64,000 nucleotides of DNA from the NCBI GenBank assembly GCA_035441325.1, contig DAOROA010000001.1, positions 65,915 to 129,914 on the forward strand. The letters run 5' to 3'. This DNA comes from Competibacter_A sp002352125 (GTDB lineage: Bacteria; Pseudomonadota; Gammaproteobacteria; Competibacterales; Competibacteraceae). The position numbers were made by a program, and so were the translations under genes. Under the pieces are notes generated by a model. It was not told the origin of the DNA. It saw nothing but the letters and a program-made list of their open reading frames with translations, and ran no database searches. Positions 44,756 to 54,000 of the stretch are shown piece after piece; the first letter of the stretch is position 1; every line of letters begins with the position of its first letter.

Positions 44756-45130
44756 AGGCAAGTTTTTTGAGCCCATCGAGCCAGGCAAAAAATTCCCTTT
44801 CTCAAACTTTTCTTTCACTTGGGGAAACGTGACGCTCGTCCGGATTTACGACTCTTCCGCTGCTCCGGCAACGAGCGCTTCGGTTCAAATTGAACCGGCC
44901 AAGCGATCATCGTGATCCGCTCCGAACTGATCTTTTATTTGGAGTATTTATTTCAAGTTTTTGTTTAATCTAGTATTGTAAAGTTGTCCTATTTATTGCA
45001 GATGCCTGCCCGCGTAAATCGTAACCGGGTGATCGTGATTATTGCCGTGATCGCGGATAACGATACGATTGCTTGGGCCGGCCACAAGCCGGGTCGTTCG
45101 AACCATCGGTGAAGAGAAGAGATATCCATC
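44756..45130. other. Intergenic region before the peptidase gene
   Basis: Near the start, after the calcium-loop gene stop, the T-run of aagttttttgag suggests weak termination. The stretch about 44930-45000 is strongly AT-rich (tttatttggagtatttattt and attgtaaagttgtcc) and probably holds a promoter. The arms AATCGTA (45017-45023) and TACGATT (45064-45070) form a loose inverted repeat. No further gene or RNA was recognised. Confidence 0.5.
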
Positions 45131-45598
45131 ATGCAACTGTCCGACGATACCGCAAAGAAATTTCCAAAATTGCTTTACTACGTAAAGATCAATATACCCC
45201 AAGTCGCCGAGGTGCAAAAGATCGTCAACGCCATTCAAAAACTGGCGGGAAAGACCACCAAGGAAACGATCAAAAACGCCCTCAAATGGGGACAAGGCCC
45301 AACGATCACCGTCGTAAAGGATTTGCGCTGCGGTGGCAAAAAAGCCTACGGTTGCTATAAGTGGAATTCGAACGAGTTGCGGATCGACGAGCAACTGGTG
45401 AGAGATTTCGAAGCCGGCAAGGGTTTGGTGACCATGAAAAACGGCAAAAAAGTCTATTTGGTTGGCGTGACCTTGCTACACGAACTGACCCATTGGGCCG
45501 ACGCCCAAGATGGAGTCGACGATGCCGTGCCCGGCGATCCGTCGAACGAAGAAGGCGAAGCCTACGAAAAGGCGGTTTATGGCGATGTGTTGGGCTGA
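45131..45598 (+). CDS. Small HELTH zinc metallopeptidase, toxin-like
   Basis: This 155-residue protein has no signal peptide. The zinc motif HELTH is at 117-121 (VGVTLLHELTHWADAQDGVD), and a third ligand is probably one of the glutamates in NEEGEAYEKAVYG (139-151). The overall form (short N-terminal helices, strand-rich middle VVKDLRCGGKKAYGCYKW, then HExxH...E) resembles the metallopeptidase toxin domains found at the C-termini of polymorphic toxins. Here it stands alone. Base composition is visibly lower in GC than neighbours, suggesting transfer. It is followed 33 bp later by an exported small protein. Toxin function is inference; a housekeeping peptidase is possible. Confidence 0.7.
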   Translation: MQLSDDTAKKFPKLLYYVKINIPQVAEVQKIVNAIQKLAGKTTKETIKNALKWGQGPTITVVKDLRCGGKKAYGCYKWNSNELRIDEQLVRDFEAGKGLVTMKNGKKVYLVGVTLLHELTHWADAQDGVDDAVPGDPSNEEGEAYEKAVYGDVLG

Positions 45599-45631
45599 TA
45601 ACGGTACTACATCCGCAAAAAGCAACCGAAG

Positions 45632-46003
45632 ATGAAAAAATTTTTTCGTTACCTAACGCCGCTACTGCTGATTCTGGTGGTTGGAATCACGGCCGCATGG
45701 GCTGGCGACAGGATAAATTCCGACCGACAGATTTTGCCGGAAAACCTGAGCCATGTTTCGTTTGCGGGGGCCGACGGTTCGAGTTGCGAAAAGGCGGTGG
45801 TGATCCGAAACGCCGCCAACAATGGCGAAGGAGTCGCGGCCGAAAAGGCATGGGTCACTTGGAAATATCCGAATGCCAAGCTCAAGGGACAGGCAGTGAG
45901 CGGTGCCGGCAACAAAACCTTCGATACGTTGGAAATCGAAACCGCCGATGGGGAGCCCAAGACGGTTTGTTTCGATATCACCGATTTTTTTGGACAGTGG
46001 TGA
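45632..46003 (+). CDS. Exported small protein, possible immunity/partner of the HELTH peptidase
   Basis: This 123-residue protein has a signal peptide MKKFFRYLTPLLLILVVGIT with likely cleavage after AWA (about 24). The mature part reads DGSSCEKAVVIRNAANNGEG, VAAEKAWVTWKYPNAK, then DTLEIETADGEPKTVCFDIT and FFGQW. Two cysteines (about residues 52 and 111) could form a disulfide in the periplasm. The EKAVVI...FDIT-FFG pattern is common in small uncharacterised proteins found beside toxins. It lies 33 bp after the peptidase gene on the same strand, so the two are co-transcribed. An immunity role in the periplasm is a hypothesis. Confidence 0.65.
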   Translation: MKKFFRYLTPLLLILVVGITAAWAGDRINSDRQILPENLSHVSFAGADGSSCEKAVVIRNAANNGEGVAAEKAWVTWKYPNAKLKGQAVSGAGNKTFDTLEIETADGEPKTVCFDITDFFGQW

Positions 46004-46115
46004 GAGTGAAAGCGATAGCAGCGCCGGTCAACGTTAGCTGAATCCGGCGTCTGCCATCGATTGCCGGGAAGGCGAAGGCTCCTTCGGAATTTCGGTGGAA
46101 ACGACTTTCCCGGTT

Positions 46116-48071
46116 TTAGTTCAATTCGTGCAGTAAGCCCGATTTAAAGGCAAGGCTTGTGCCCTCGTACACGCTGATTGCCTCTTCGACGGCGGCGGGA
46201 TCGTCGGTCATCGCCGGTTGCGTGGTGAGCGAATTCCAATCCACGGTTTCCACCCGTACCCGCTGACCCGGTTCGAGGACGACGAGCTTATCGTTTTCCA
46301 GATAGCCGACGGTCTGATAGGTGCTGATCAGCGCATGTTCCTTGCCGGGGGGCAGCCGGTTGATATCGTGGCCGATGAATTTGCTGGTGTAAGACCAGTT
46401 CAACAAACCGAGCAGGGTTGGAGGGATATCCATCTGCGCGATCAGGCGTTCGTTTCGAGCCGGCGGGAACAGCTTGGGCGCATAGATCAGCAGCGGAATG
46501 CGGTAGCGCGCTAGGGGAAGATCGGTTTTGCCGGCCGCAGATGCCTGATGGTCGGCCACGATGACGAAAACCGTGTTGTCGAACCAAGGTTTGCCGGCGG
46601 CGCGCGCCAGGAAATCGCCGAGCGCCCAGTCGGCGTATTTGACCGCGCCGTCGCGTCCGCTCTTGGAGGGGATATCGATCCGGCCTTCCGGGTAGGTATA
46701 AGGCCGGTGGTTCGATGTGGTCATGATGTGGGCGAAGAACGGCTTGCCGGTGGCGTGGTTCGCGTCGAAAGTTTCCAGCGCTTTGGTGTAGAGATCCTCG
46801 TCGGCGATTCCCCAGACGTTCTCGTGGTGGATTTTGCTTTTGTCGACGGATAAGCGGTCGATGATCTCGTAGCCGTTGTGGCCAAAAAATTCGTTCATGT
46901 TATCGAAGTAGCCGTAGCCGCCATAAATGAACGAGCTGATATAACCCTTGGCGTTGAAAACCGATGCCAAAGAAAATAGATGATCGTTGTGCGGACGGCG
47001 CACGATGGCGTTGCCCGGCGTGGGGGGCACCGATAGCGCCAAAGCCTCCAGCCCGCGCACGGTGCGAGTTCCCGAAGCGAAAGCGCGCGGAAAGAACAGA
47101 CTCTCGCGCGTCAAGCGATCTAGGGTTGGCGTGAGATTTTTCGGGTTGCCGAAGGTTTGCATGAAATCGGCGCTCATGCTTTCCATGCAGACCAACACCA
47201 CGTTCGGCCGTAGTTCGGATCCTTGCGATACGACCTGGTAGGCCAATTCGCGCGGGTTGGCGCTAAGCGGTTTGCCGCCCGTCAGCAGCATTTCCTGGTG
47301 CAGCCGCGCATAGGTCGCCGCTTCCGGCAGCGTTCGGTAAAATCGCGCATAGTCGAGTTCGTTGTCCTTGAACGCGCGCACGAACTCGAACAAGCCATTA
47401 CCGGCAATTTCGCGGGCGTAGGCGTTCTGGATGCCATCGCGGGCATCGCTGGAGACGATGGCCAGCAAGCTGGCCGCCAGCAGCATGTGCGCGGCGAACC
47501 AGGCCAATCGAGATTTCGGCGAGGTTTCGATCGCCAATTGTCGCGCGACTCGTCGCCGGAGAGTGAAGGCGACCAGCAGCGACAGGCCGCCGAGTGCGCC
47601 TAGAATCCAGCCGATGGGATACGATTCGCGGATGTTGCCGATCACTTCGTTGGTGTAGATCAGGTAATCGACCGCGATAAAGTTGAAGCGGGACGAGAAC
47701 TCGGTCCAGAAAAACCATTCCGCTACGGCGCCGAACAGCAAGGCGAAAAATCCGCCAGTTACCGCGAGCAAAACCAGAGCCCGCGCGGATCGAAACCGTG
47801 CCCAGCGGTCGGGCAGTATTGTCAGCAGGAGGCCGAAGGGCAGGGCAAGCAGCAAAGCGACCACGAGATCGTACAGCAGGCCCAGCGATGCGGCGCGCAG
47901 GAGCGTCCCGGTCGTCCAATCGGCATCGCTCCCCACGCGCAGCGCCAGCGCCAACCGCGTCGAGGTAAACAGCAGAATCGTAGCGGCGATGGCGTCCAGC
48001 GCGAGGCCATAACGACCGGCCGAACGCCATCTGGTAGAAAACCGAGTCTCGTCAGCTCGCTTTAGAGCCAT
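46116..48071 (-). CDS. LTA synthase family (phosphoglycerol transferase-like) membrane sulfatase
   Basis: This 651-residue inner-membrane enzyme has five predicted membrane segments in the first 205 residues (for example ALDAIAATILLFTSTRLALA and LLYDLVVALLLALPFGLLLT), followed by an alkaline-phosphatase-type extracytoplasmic domain. Metal and nucleophile sites are E297 in VCMESMS and T335 in FASGTRTVRG; later motifs are HIMTTSNHRPY and FVIVADHQAS. Gram-negative members add phosphoglycerol or phosphoethanolamine to glycans (e.g. OpgB); the acceptor here is unknown. It begins 4 bp after the leuA stop, so it is co-transcribed with leuA, which is an unexpected pairing. Confidence 0.9.
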   Translation of the reverse strand: MALKRADETRFSTRWRSAGRYGLALDAIAATILLFTSTRLALALRVGSDADWTTGTLLRAASLGLLYDLVVALLLALPFGLLLTILPDRWARFRSARALVLLAVTGGFFALLFGAVAEWFFWTEFSSRFNFIAVDYLIYTNEVIGNIRESYPIGWILGALGGLSLLVAFTLRRRVARQLAIETSPKSRLAWFAAHMLLAASLLAIVSSDARDGIQNAYAREIAGNGLFEFVRAFKDNELDYARFYRTLPEAATYARLHQEMLLTGGKPLSANPRELAYQVVSQGSELRPNVVLVCMESMSADFMQTFGNPKNLTPTLDRLTRESLFFPRAFASGTRTVRGLEALALSVPPTPGNAIVRRPHNDHLFSLASVFNAKGYISSFIYGGYGYFDNMNEFFGHNGYEIIDRLSVDKSKIHHENVWGIADEDLYTKALETFDANHATGKPFFAHIMTTSNHRPYTYPEGRIDIPSKSGRDGAVKYADWALGDFLARAAGKPWFDNTVFVIVADHQASAAGKTDLPLARYRIPLLIYAPKLFPPARNERLIAQMDIPPTLLGLLNWSYTSKFIGHDINRLPPGKEHALISTYQTVGYLENDKLVVLEPGQRVRVETVDWNSLTTQPAMTDDPAAVEEAISVYEGTSLAFKSGLLHELN

Positions 48072-48075
48072 CCGT

Positions 48076-49821
48076 TCACGCTCCCAGTCCTGCGACCCGC
48101 CGGGTTTGCCCGGCGCTGGCGTCAGTTTCGGCCGGCGTTTGACGCAATGCCCGATTGACGGCGCTGACCACCGCGTTCAGCGAGGCGGTGACGATGTTGC
48201 TATCGATGCCGACGCCGAACAGCGAGGCTGGATCGCCGTCCATGCGCACTTCCACGTAGGACACGGCGGTAGCGTTGGCGCCGGCGCCGATGGCGTGCTC
48301 GTGATAATCCACCACCCGCACGTTCAGCCCACAATGCCGGTGCAGGGCATCGGTGAAGGCATCGATGGGGCCGTTGCCCTTGCCGGAAATCAGCCGTTCC
48401 CGTCCATGCTCGCGAACCGTCGCGGTCAGTTTACGCACCCCGCTGGCATGACTGTCGGGGATGGTGCGATGCTCGACGAAGCGGTACGGCTCGCCAGTTT
48501 GCAGATATTCCACCTCGAATGCCGCCCAAATATCGGCCGAGCTCAATTCCTTGCCGGTAGCATCGGCGATGGCCTGTACCCGCTGGCTGAACTCGACTTG
48601 CAAGCGGCGCGGCAGCCGCAAGCCGTGATCTTTTTCCAACAGATAAGAAATGCCACCTTTGCCGGATTGGCTGTTGACCCGAATCACCGCCTCGTAGTTG
48701 CGGCCCAAGTCCGTCGGATCGACGGGCAGATAAGGCACTTCCCAGCGCGGATCGCCAGCCACCCAACGCTGTTCCTGTGCGACGAATCCTTTCTTGATCG
48801 CATCCTGGTGCGAGCCGGAAAACGCGGTGAAGACCAGATCGCCGGCGTAGGGATGGCGGGGATGCACCGGAATCTGGTTGCAGTATTCGGCGGTGCGGAC
48901 GATCTCGTCCATGACCGAGAAATCCAGTCCCGGATCGATGCCCTGGCTGTAGAGGTTCAAGGCCAGTGTCACGAGATCGACGTTGCCGGTGCGCTCGCCG
49001 TTGCCGAACAAGCAGCCTTCGACCCGGTCGGCGCCGGCCATCTGCGCCAGTTCGGCAGCGGCGACGGCGGTGCCCCGGTCGTTGTGCGGATGCACGCTGA
49101 TGACGACGGCATCGCGCCGCGACAGATGGCGGCAAAACCACTCGATCTGATCGGCATAGACGTTGGGGGTCGCCACCTCGACGGTCGCCGGCAAATTGAG
49201 AATGACCTTGCGCTCCGGCGTAGGTTGCCAGATGTCCAGCACCGCCTCGCAAACTTCCAACGCGAAATCGAGTTCGGTGAAGCAAAAAGTCTCCGGCGAA
49301 TACTCGAAGGTCCACTCGGTATCCGGCTGTTCGGCCGCGCATTCCACGAACAGACGGGCGCCAAAACGAGCCAATTCGATCAGGCCGGGACGGTCGAGGC
49401 CAAATACCACTTCGCGAAAAATCGGCGCCGTAGCGTTGTAAAGGTGCGGGATGGCGCGCTTGACCCCCTTCAGGCTGGCAAAAGTGCGACGAATCAAGTC
49501 CTCGCGCGATTGCGTCAGCACTTGAACCGCAACGTCGTCCGGAACCCGGCCTCCTTCGATCAGGCCGCGCACGAAGTCGAAATCGGTTTGCGAAGCCGAC
49601 GGGAAAGCGACTTCGATTTCCTTGAAACCCATCCGAACCAACAGCTCGAAATAACGGCGTTTGCGCTCGCCGTCCATCGGCTCGATCAGTGCCTGGTTGC
49701 CGTCGCGCAAGTCGGAACTGCACCAGCGCGGTGCTCGGGTGATGGTTCGCGATGGCCACTGCCGGTCCGGCAACTGGACGGGTGGGAAGGGGCGGTATTT
49801 GCGGGCGATATCGGTGTGCAT
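48076..49821 (-). CDS. leuA: 2-isopropylmalate synthase
   Basis: LeuA condenses acetyl-CoA with 2-oxoisovalerate, the first committed step of leucine synthesis. It has 581 residues and belongs to the longer LeuA subtype. The catalytic TIM barrel has the start motif SSDLRDGNQALIEPMD (35-50), the metal-binding HPHNDRG (244-250) and the segment EGCLFGNGERTGNVDL. A linker and the C-terminal leucine-binding regulatory domain (about 435-565) contain VRKLTATVREHGRERLISGK and HAIGAGANATAVSYVEV. A ribosome binding site GAGAGAGGAA lies just upstream. An upstream leader gene suggests regulation by leucine availability. Confidence 0.97.
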   Translation of the reverse strand: MHTDIARKYRPFPPVQLPDRQWPSRTITRAPRWCSSDLRDGNQALIEPMDGERKRRYFELLVRMGFKEIEVAFPSASQTDFDFVRGLIEGGRVPDDVAVQVLTQSREDLIRRTFASLKGVKRAIPHLYNATAPIFREVVFGLDRPGLIELARFGARLFVECAAEQPDTEWTFEYSPETFCFTELDFALEVCEAVLDIWQPTPERKVILNLPATVEVATPNVYADQIEWFCRHLSRRDAVVISVHPHNDRGTAVAAAELAQMAGADRVEGCLFGNGERTGNVDLVTLALNLYSQGIDPGLDFSVMDEIVRTAEYCNQIPVHPRHPYAGDLVFTAFSGSHQDAIKKGFVAQEQRWVAGDPRWEVPYLPVDPTDLGRNYEAVIRVNSQSGKGGISYLLEKDHGLRLPRRLQVEFSQRVQAIADATGKELSSADIWAAFEVEYLQTGEPYRFVEHRTIPDSHASGVRKLTATVREHGRERLISGKGNGPIDAFTDALHRHCGLNVRVVDYHEHAIGAGANATAVSYVEVRMDGDPASLFGVGIDSNIVTASLNAVVSAVNRALRQTPAETDASAGQTRRVAGLGA

Positions 49822-49828
49822 AGGTGGA

Positions 49829-49951
49829 TTCCTCTCTCGGCAATAAAATACGGGATTCGGGTTTCGATGCAGATGCGGCGCGGATACGGCCGCCGGACCG
49901 TCGCTAAGCCCGACGACCGCAACGTAGTCGCAGCAGGGCTAGAGAGAGGAA
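49829..49951 (-). promoter_or_regulatory. Candidate translational attenuator of leuA
   Basis: On the mRNA strand, UUCCUCUCUC (plus-strand positions 49942-49951, codons 24-27 of the leader) is the exact 10-nt complement of GAGAGAGGAA (49829-49838), which includes the leuA Shine-Dalgarno sequence. The leader stop is at 49904-49906. Ribosomes stalled on the leucine codons would mask the anti-SD element and free leuA; ribosomes that finish at the stop would let it re-pair with the SD. A T-rich stretch tattttatt lies just before the SD, but I see no convincing intrinsic terminator. Confidence 0.65.
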
Positions 49952-50020
49952 GCGCGCGAAAACTGGACAGCAAACCCAGGCCGGGATGCAGGCGATGCGG
50001 AATCTATGAGGGTCGGGCAT
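49904..50020 (-). CDS. leuL: leuA leader peptide (38 residues, leucine-rich)
   Basis: This short frame runs from ATG (complement of 50018-50020) to TAG (complement of 49904-49906) and is preceded by an AAGGA ribosome binding site. The peptide is MPDPHRFRIACIPAWVCCPV followed by FARFLSLALLRLRCGRRA. The run LSLALLRL holds five leucines in eight residues, using CTC, CTA and CTG codons. It ends 82 bp ahead of leuA and does not resemble E. coli LeuL, but position and leucine clustering fit an amino-acid-sensing leader. Confidence 0.7.
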   Translation of the reverse strand: MPDPHRFRIACIPAWVCCPVFARFLSLALLRLRCGRRA

Positions 50021-50264
50021 TGAGGCAATCCTTGAACCGGTTCGTCACGATGAACGGCGACAGCAAACCCCGGCGCTCCACTCAGGAGGCCGGGCGACTC
50101 AGTCGCAGTTCGAACCGTTCACGGGATTGCGCGTTCATGATAGGGTGCAAAGTAACTCAAGCGTTGATTCCAGGTCAAGCAAGATGTGAATCGTTATCAT
50201 TGTTGGGCTCCACCAAAATCACGTCCCTGATTTTTGATTTTTCCCCATCGACGAGGATGAGAGC
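50021..50264. other. Intergenic region between the leuA leader and cytochrome b561
   Basis: These 244 bases contain the divergent upstream regions of the leader (leftward) and the cytochrome gene (rightward). No clear promoter, RNA gene or terminator was found. A weak palindromic stretch near 50187-50201 (gaatcgttatcattg) resembles an incomplete Fur box but is too degenerate to call. Confidence 0.4.
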
Positions 50265-50939
50265 ATGTCCGATCAATCGCAAAACTTGCAAACGGTTCCG
50301 GTCTGGGATTTGCCGACCCGGCTGTTTCATTGGACTTTGGTGGCGCTGATGATCGCGCAATGGTTGACCGCTGAATTCGGCTCGGCCATGGATTGGCATG
50401 TTTGGGGTGGCTACGCGATCCTGGCGTTGGTGGTGTTTCGCCTGATCTGGGGCTTCGTCGGCAGCGATACCGCTCGCTTTAGCGATTTCGTGCAGGGTCC
50501 CAGCGCGGCGCTGGAGTACGTCAAGGCGTTGCTGCGCGGCGAAACGCCGCTTTATCTGGGACACAATCCGATGGGTGGCTGGTCCATCGTGGCGATGCTG
50601 ATTTTGCTGTCGATCCAAGCCGGGACCGGCTTGTTCGCCAACGACGACATCATGACCGAGGGGCCGTTGTACGCGTGGGTGTCGAAAGGAACGAGCGATT
50701 GGTTGACCACGATTCACAAATTCAATTTCAACCTGCTGCTGCTGGTGATCGCCGTTCACATTTCGGCGGTGTTGTTCTATTTGTTCGTCAAACGGGAAAA
50801 CCTGATCCATCCCATGCTGAGCGGCCGCAAGCATTTGCCGCCGGCTTTGGTGAGCGCCGCGCCGCGCCTCGTCAACCCTTGGCTTGGGTTGGCGGTGTTG
50901 GCGGTCGCAGTCGCGGCGGTTTGGTTGCTGGTGCGCTGA
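50265..50939 (+). CDS. Cytochrome b561-type di-haem membrane protein
   Basis: This 224-residue integral membrane cytochrome b should shuttle electrons between quinol and a periplasmic partner. Helices include RLFHWTLVALMIAQWLTAE, HVWGGYAILALVVFRLIWGF, WSIVAMLILLSIQAGTGLFA, TTIHKFNFNLLLLVIAVHIS with AVLFYLFVKR, and a final LGLAVLAVAVAAVWLLVR. Histidines in LFHWTL, DWHVWG, TIHKF and AVHIS are likely haem ligands. The GLFANDDIMTEGPLY segment between helices is characteristic. No c-type cytochrome is next to it, so the partner is unknown. A strong 12-bp hairpin follows the stop. Confidence 0.93.
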   Translation: MSDQSQNLQTVPVWDLPTRLFHWTLVALMIAQWLTAEFGSAMDWHVWGGYAILALVVFRLIWGFVGSDTARFSDFVQGPSAALEYVKALLRGETPLYLGHNPMGGWSIVAMLILLSIQAGTGLFANDDIMTEGPLYAWVSKGTSDWLTTIHKFNFNLLLLVIAVHISAVLFYLFVKRENLIHPMLSGRKHLPPALVSAAPRLVNPWLGLAVLAVAVAAVWLLVR

Positions 50940-50979
50940 GCCATGACGGGAAACGATTAAGAGGGAAATGGAGTTTTCC

Positions 50980-51013
50980 GTAAGGCGGGTTAGCGCAGCG
51001 CAACCCGCCTTAC
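50980..51013. repeat. Palindromic repeat/terminator between cytochrome b561 and icmF
   Basis: GTAAGGCGGGTT (50980-50991) and AACCCGCCTTAC (51002-51013) form a perfect 12-bp stem with a 10-nt loop (AGCGCAGCGC). The sequence GGCGGGTTAGCGCAGCG... is like a widely scattered palindrome in proteobacteria and may be a REP-like element. It lies between the convergent ends of the cytochrome and icmF genes. Confidence 0.75.
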
Positions 51014-51043
51014 ACCCCGGCTTGGCGAGGATTCAAAATGGCC

Positions 51044-54000
51044 TCACATACTCCTCCGATATTGCCCGCCCACCTCGAACAGCGCCGTGGTGATCTGCCC
51101 CAGCGAGCAGTGGCGCACCGCATCCACCAGTACCGCGAACAGGTTTTCGTTGTTGATCGCGGCCTGTTTCAGCCGTGCTAGCATCGGGCTGCTGTCCTTA
51201 CGATTTCGCTCCTGAAATTCCCGCAGCCGCTGCAATTGGCTTTGCTTCTCCTCCTCGGTGGAGCGGGCCAGTTCGATCTTGATTTGATCTGGCTTGACGT
51301 TCGGGTTGCGGAAGGTGTTGACGCCGATGATCGGGAAGGAGCCGTCGTGCTTGATCGTCTCGTAATACAGCGATTCTTCCTGGATCTTGCCGCGTTGATA
51401 ACCGGTTTCCATCGCCCCCAATACGCCACCGCGCTCGCTGATCCGCTCGAATTCCTGCAACACGGCTTCTTCCACCAGATCGGTCAGTTCGTCGATGATG
51501 AACGCGCCCTGATTCGGGTTCTCGTTCTTCGCCAGACCCCATTCCTTATTGATGATCAACTGCACCGCCATTGCCCGCCGCACCGATTCCTCGGTCGGGG
51601 TGGTGATCGCCTCATCGTAGGCGTTGGTATGGAGCGAGTTGCAATTGTCGTAAATGGCGATGAGCGCCTGCAAGGTAGTGCGGATGTCGTTGAAGTCCAT
51701 TTCCTGCGCATGCAAGGAACGGCCAGAAGTCTGAATGTGATATTTCAGCTTTTGGCTGCGCTCGTTGGCGCCATACTTATAGCGCATGGCCGTCGCCCAA
51801 ATCCGCCGCGCTACCCGGCCCATCACCGAATATTCCGGGTCCATGCCGTTGCTGAAGAAGAACGACAGATTCGGCGCGAAGTCGTCGATGTGCATTCCCC
51901 GCGCTAAATACGCTTCGACGTAAGTAAAGCCGTTCGCCAGCGTGAAGGCGAGTTGCGAAATCGGATTGGCGCCCGCTTCGGCGATGTGATAGCCAGAGAT
52001 CGACACCGAATAAAAATTCTTGACGCCGTGGTGGACGAAATACTCCTGAATGTCGCCCATCATCTTCAGCGCAAATTCGGTGGAAAAGATGCAGGTATTT
52101 TGTCCTTGGTCTTCCTTGAGGATGTCCGCTTGCACCGTGCCGCGCACGTTTTGCAGCACCCAGGCCCTAATCTTTTCGATCTCGTCGTCGGTCGGCGGCC
52201 GATGGTTGTCTCGCTCGAACTTCTCGATCTGCTGATCGAAGGCGGTGTTGAAAAACATCGCCAGAATGATCGGCGCCGGGCCGTTGATGGTCATCGAAAT
52301 CGAGGTGGTGGGACAACACACGTCGAAGCCGGAATACAGCACCTCCAAATCGTCCAGCGTGGCGATGGACACGCCGGAATTGCCGACCTTGCCGTAAATG
52401 TCCGGCCGCTCGTCGGGATCGCAGCCGTACAGCGTCACCGAGTCGAAGGCGGTGGACAGGCGAGTGGCTTCGGCGTGTTCGGACAGCTTCTTGAAGCGGC
52501 GGTTGGTGCGGAACGGGTCGCCCTCGCCGGCGAACATCCGGGTCGGGTCCTCGTTCTCGCGCTTGAAGGCGAACACGCCAGCGGTGTACGGGAAGCTGCC
52601 CGGCAGGTTCTCCAGCATCATCCAGCGCAACAGCTCGCCGTGCTCGTCGAAGCGCGGCAGCGCCACCTTGGGAATCCGGCTGCCGGACAGCGAGCGGCTG
52701 GTTAGCTTGGTGCGGATTTCCTTGTCGCGGATTTTGACCACGTACTCGTCGCCGCTGTAGCTTTCCTTCACCTGCGGCCACATGTCTATCAGCTTGCGGG
52801 CGTGCAAGTCGATTTGTGCTTCGACTTGTTCCAGCAGCGGCTCCAAATCGGTGGCCGGCTTGCCGGCGGTTTCCAGCATGGCCTTGACCGCGTGGAGCTG
52901 CTGGCACTGGCGAACCAGTTTGACCTGCTCGTCCACTTGCTTGTGATAGCCGCGTACGGTGTCGGCGATTTCGGCCAGATAGCGGGCGCGCGCCGCAGGT
53001 ACGATGACCGTCTTGCCAGTGGAAGCCCTGTTCTCGGCGGGCGGCAAGCGGCCCGGCTGTAGCGCTAAACCTTTGTCGCGCAGCAGTTCGACCACGCCAT
53101 GATAAAGCGCCGTCACCCCATTGTCGTTGAAGCGGGCGGCGATGGTGCCGTAGACCGGCATGTCCTCCGGCGCCTGCGCGAACGCCTTGCGGTTGCGTTG
53201 CACCTGCTTGCGCACGTCGCGCAGCGCATCCTCCGCGCCCTTGCGGTCGAATTTGTTGATCGCTACCGCATCGGCGAAATCGAGCATATCGATCTTTTCC
53301 AACTGCGAGGCGGCGCCGAATTCCGGGGTCATCACGTACACCGAACGCTCCACCAGCGGCACGATGGCGGCGTCGCCCTGACCGATGCCGGAGGTTTCGA
53401 CGNNNNNNNNNNNNNNNNNNNNNNNNNNNNNNNNNNNNNNNNNNNNNNNNNNNNNNNNNNNNNNNNNNNNNNNNNNNNNNNNNNNNNNNNNNNNNNNNNN
53501 NNNNNNNNNNNNNNNNNNNNNNNNNNNNNNNNNNNNNNNNNNNNNNNNNNNNNNNNNNNNNNNNNNNNNNNNNNNNNNNNNNNNNNNNNNNNNNGCCGGT
53601 CGTCCTGATCCAGCCGGAAGCGCCGCACCAGCTCGTCGGTCAGCGACGACTTGCCGGAACCGCCCGTGCCGGTAACGCCGAGCACGGGCACGGTGCACGT
53701 CTTGGCCTGGTCGAGAATCTGTTGGCGCAATTCGGGCGCGACGGCGTGGTTTTCCAGCGCGGTGATCAGCCGGGACAGCGCCCGCCAATCGCCGGATTTG
53801 ATGATATCGAGTCCCTTGGGTGCAGCTTGGCCGGGATCGGTATCGCAGATCGTCAGCATGTGATCGATCATGCCCTGCAAGCCCATCGCCTGCCCGTCCT
53901 CCGGCGAGAAGATGCGAGTCACCCCGTAATCGTGCAATTCGTGAATTTCCTCGGGCACGATCACGCCGCCACCGCCACCGAATACCTTGATGTTATCGCC

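Noticed and set aside
50137..50178. Promoter of the leuA leader (TATCAT with TTGAGT or TTGACC on the minus strand)
   Set aside because: Spacing of 12 or 30 bp between the hexamers does not fit a sigma-70 promoter.
50187..50201. Fur box ahead of cytochrome b561
   Set aside because: Only a partial match to the consensus palindrome; not enough to call.
48106..50349. 747-codon plus-strand open frame
   Set aside because: Antisense to leuA and its leader; composition shows a frame shadow of GC-rich coding sequence.
53403..53594. True frameshift splitting icmF into two genes
   Set aside because: The frame change coincides exactly with the N gap, so wrong gap length is the simpler explanation.
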